Source of the DNA: a virus | Length of the DNA stretch: 23,245 nucleotides | IMG/VR virus record: IMGVR_UViG_3300022871_001708 | Coordinates: 1-23,245 of that record | Direction: 5' to 3' (one strand) | In this document: positions 21,666 to 23,245 of the stretch, piece by piece | How positions within the stretch are numbered: the stretch's first letter is position 1 | Layout: every line of letters begins with the position of its first letter | Made by a program: the position numbers and the translations under genes | The notes under the pieces: generated by a model | Databases searched by the model: none | Told to the model about the DNA's origin: nothing | The model's input: only the letters and a program-made list of their open reading frames with translations

Positions 21666-22925
21666 ATGTCAGAGATAAGGAAGCTCATCCTAAAAGGAAT
21701 TGACCAGAACGACATCGACATGATGTCCTACGACGACAGAATGACCATATCGAAAACGGTATCCACCGCACTCGGTATCGACGGCGTTTCGGATGAGCTT
21801 CTGAAATCTCACAAGAAGCCGCTCGGCGAGGGCGGCAAGCTACATTGGGAACATGCACTCCGACCCGCCGAGAAAGCCTTCTACGAAGCAATCGACTTCC
21901 AAGCGCTGTTGGACGGTATAATGGACAGGCTAACCCCCGTCGAGAAGTCCACCGCCGCCGGCAAGACACCATACAAGCCCGACGGTCAACCGTTCACCCC
22001 CGACGAACTCGACACACTCGACGCTTTCATCGCAGAATTCTTCGACGCCATAAAGGGTACCGAGCGGTCGCTTGCCATCCGTGCGTATCTTGTCGGTCGA
22101 ATGCTGGAGACCAAAGAACGCCGTGCCGTCAAATGGGATAAACTCCCCAAAGACTATTACGAACTCCGTGATAAGTTCGGACTGTCCGACGAGGAGATCA
22201 TAGCGATCAAGTGGGGCGAACTCCGGCTCGGAGAGCACATCCAACACATCGGCGAGAAAAGCCGGCACAAAGTACAAAACATTATACTCGAGGGTAGCCG
22301 GAAGCGTGTATCAATCGACAAGCTACGCCAACGCCTATTCGATGAGATGGTCAGCGAGGACGGCGATCTCAATCGCAACTGGCGAAGCATAACCATCTCC
22401 GAAACCAACCGCCTTGCGAACGAGGGGCGGATCGGATCGGTCAAGCGGTTCGATTATGTTATCGGCAAATCACACCACGACGCTTGCCCGTGGTGCATGA
22501 AGAACGTCAATAACAAGGTGCTTATCAAACTCGACGGACCACCGCCGGACTACGAAGACCTTGACCCCAACACACAAGCATACAAGGATATTGCGTTCCT
22601 ATGGGAGAACGCTACATGGTCGGGCAAAGACAATTTCGAGCGGTCAGGCTCGCCAAACAAGAAGATTTGGAACGATAAGACCGGCAAGTATCGGCTCGAA
22701 CCACGACTACACCACGAGCTTTCCATGCCCGGCGCCCTATGCCATACCAACGGTCGATGTGCGTGGACACGGTTCGTAGCGTCCATGATGTACGTCGGCG
22801 ACGACAACAAAACACATTTCAAGTCGGATAATATCGACGAATACAACAAATTTCAATCTGAACTCGCAAAGCGGAGGAACCGGGTCGAGCAGGTTGTGCA
22901 GACATATCAGAGGGAAGCGGCGTGA
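21666..22925 (+). CDS. MuF-like minor head protein
   Basis: A 419-residue minor capsid/head morphogenesis protein that usually associates with the portal. The C-terminal half carries the family pattern: ISETNRLANEGRIGSVKRF (244-262), HHDACPWCMKNV with C274/C277 (270-281), and LHHELSMPGALCHTNGRCAW (348-367), the counterpart of the family's HPxCRC motif. The N-terminal half (about 1-200) is helical and not recognised. It ends by GTGA overlap with the zincin gene. Confidence 0.8.
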   Translation: MSEIRKLILKGIDQNDIDMMSYDDRMTISKTVSTALGIDGVSDELLKSHKKPLGEGGKLHWEHALRPAEKAFYEAIDFQALLDGIMDRLTPVEKSTAAGKTPYKPDGQPFTPDELDTLDAFIAEFFDAIKGTERSLAIRAYLVGRMLETKERRAVKWDKLPKDYYELRDKFGLSDEEIIAIKWGELRLGEHIQHIGEKSRHKVQNIILEGSRKRVSIDKLRQRLFDEMVSEDGDLNRNWRSITISETNRLANEGRIGSVKRFDYVIGKSHHDACPWCMKNVNNKVLIKLDGPPPDYEDLDPNTQAYKDIAFLWENATWSGKDNFERSGSPNKKIWNDKTGKYRLEPRLHHELSMPGALCHTNGRCAWTRFVASMMYVGDDNKTHFKSDNIDEYNKFQSELAKRRNRVEQVVQTYQREAA

Positions 22926-23245
22926 TAACACAGAATGACTATGAGAAAATCCTTCAAATAGAGGGTATTTCAGATTGGAAAATCAGATGGAATACCGGTA
23001 GCGGTCTTTGTTGCTATGAAAGAAAAGAAATCTGGATGGGCGACGACCTAACCGATATTGCACTATTTCTACATGAAGTTGCCCATGCGCTATGTCCCAA
23101 AGAAGCCTGCGGAAATTGTTGGGTCGATATAGATAAGCGGAGTAAGTGTTTCGTGTCGCATAATGGCGGACACAATGCTATTTGGGGTGATTGTTTCACA
23201 AAACTTGTCAAAAAATATATGATATTAAAAGGGGATGTATTATGA
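22922..23245 (+). CDS. Zincin-type metalloprotein
   Basis: 107 residues, GTG start overlapping the MuF-like stop. Contains a clear HExxH motif in LFLHEVAHAL (H51, E52, H55) and a downstream GGHNAIWGDCFTKLV whose H84 is a likely third zinc ligand. This is the compact layout of small phage or toxin-associated zincin peptidases. Several cysteines (30, 31, 59, 63, 66, 76) are unusual. It may be a head-maturation or virion-linked peptidase (inference from position). Its stop overlaps an ATG at 23242, so another gene probably begins at the window edge. Confidence 0.72.
   Translation: MITQNDYEKILQIEGISDWKIRWNTGSGLCCYERKEIWMGDDLTDIALFLHEVAHALCPKEACGNCWVDIDKRSKCFVSHNGGHNAIWGDCFTKLVKKYMILKGDVL

Noticed and set aside
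22952-22990. GISDW in the zincin protein as another SDW repeat unit
   Set aside because: Only five residues match and the TVExL and ADALI parts are absent.
1-23245. tRNA genes, integrase/attachment sites, and minus-strand genes
   Set aside because: No tRNA-like fold or integrase was seen; minus-strand ORFs are all antisense to well-supported + strand genes and lack SD or recognisable motifs.

Overview
This window is part of the genome of a tailed double-stranded DNA bacteriophage (free phage or prophage). All supported genes lie on the + strand. They are tightly packed, with many ATGA, GTGA, TTGA or TAATG stop/start overlaps and good Shine-Dalgarno (SD) sequences. Diagnostic genes are the small and large terminase subunits, a portal protein and a MuF-like minor head protein. 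The host is bacterial and uses sigma70-like promoters, but I cannot name it from the sequence.

Layout. (1) Positions 1-2600: a repeat-domain protein, a small unknown protein, a deoxynucleoside kinase and a thymidine kinase (nucleotide salvage). (2) 2589-2777: a promoter followed by a structured pseudoknot RNA leader. (3) 2778-5524: a C5-cytosine methyltransferase with a long conserved-looking ORF overlapping it in another frame, then an amino-methyltransferase gene broken by an HNH endonuclease gene and a DUF5662-like gene; only its N-terminal and C-terminal ends survive. (4) 5526-8212: an SF2 helicase, a RelA/SpoT/MESH1-like HD hydrolase and small proteins, one with an excisionase-type HTH. 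(5) 8213-8476: terminator and promoter separating early/middle genes from late genes. (6) 8477-13729: terminase small subunit, three small ORFs, GpA-type large terminase, portal and a small protein. (7) 13766-13912: a second copy of the promoter plus pseudoknot RNA. (8) 13913-18222: an amino-methyltransferase and an SNF2 helicase whose Walker A motif carries an intein with class 3 hallmarks; together they resemble a split DarB-like antirestriction pair. (9) 18215-23245: a small protein, a membrane-anchored protein sharing a repeat domain with the first gene, small proteins (one with a signal peptide), the MuF-like protein and a zincin-type metalloprotein.

The most interesting signal is a cassette present twice, each time directly before a DNA methyltransferase. 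It consists of a near-identical promoter, an RNA that folds as an H-type pseudoknot enclosing one well-supported hairpin, and a common SD-TTATT-ATG start. Of the 22 pairs in the two pseudoknot stems, 13 differ between the copies by compensatory double changes, while spacing and loop bases are conserved. I cannot match it to an RNA class I know. It is a candidate cis-regulatory RNA for phage DNA methylation genes.
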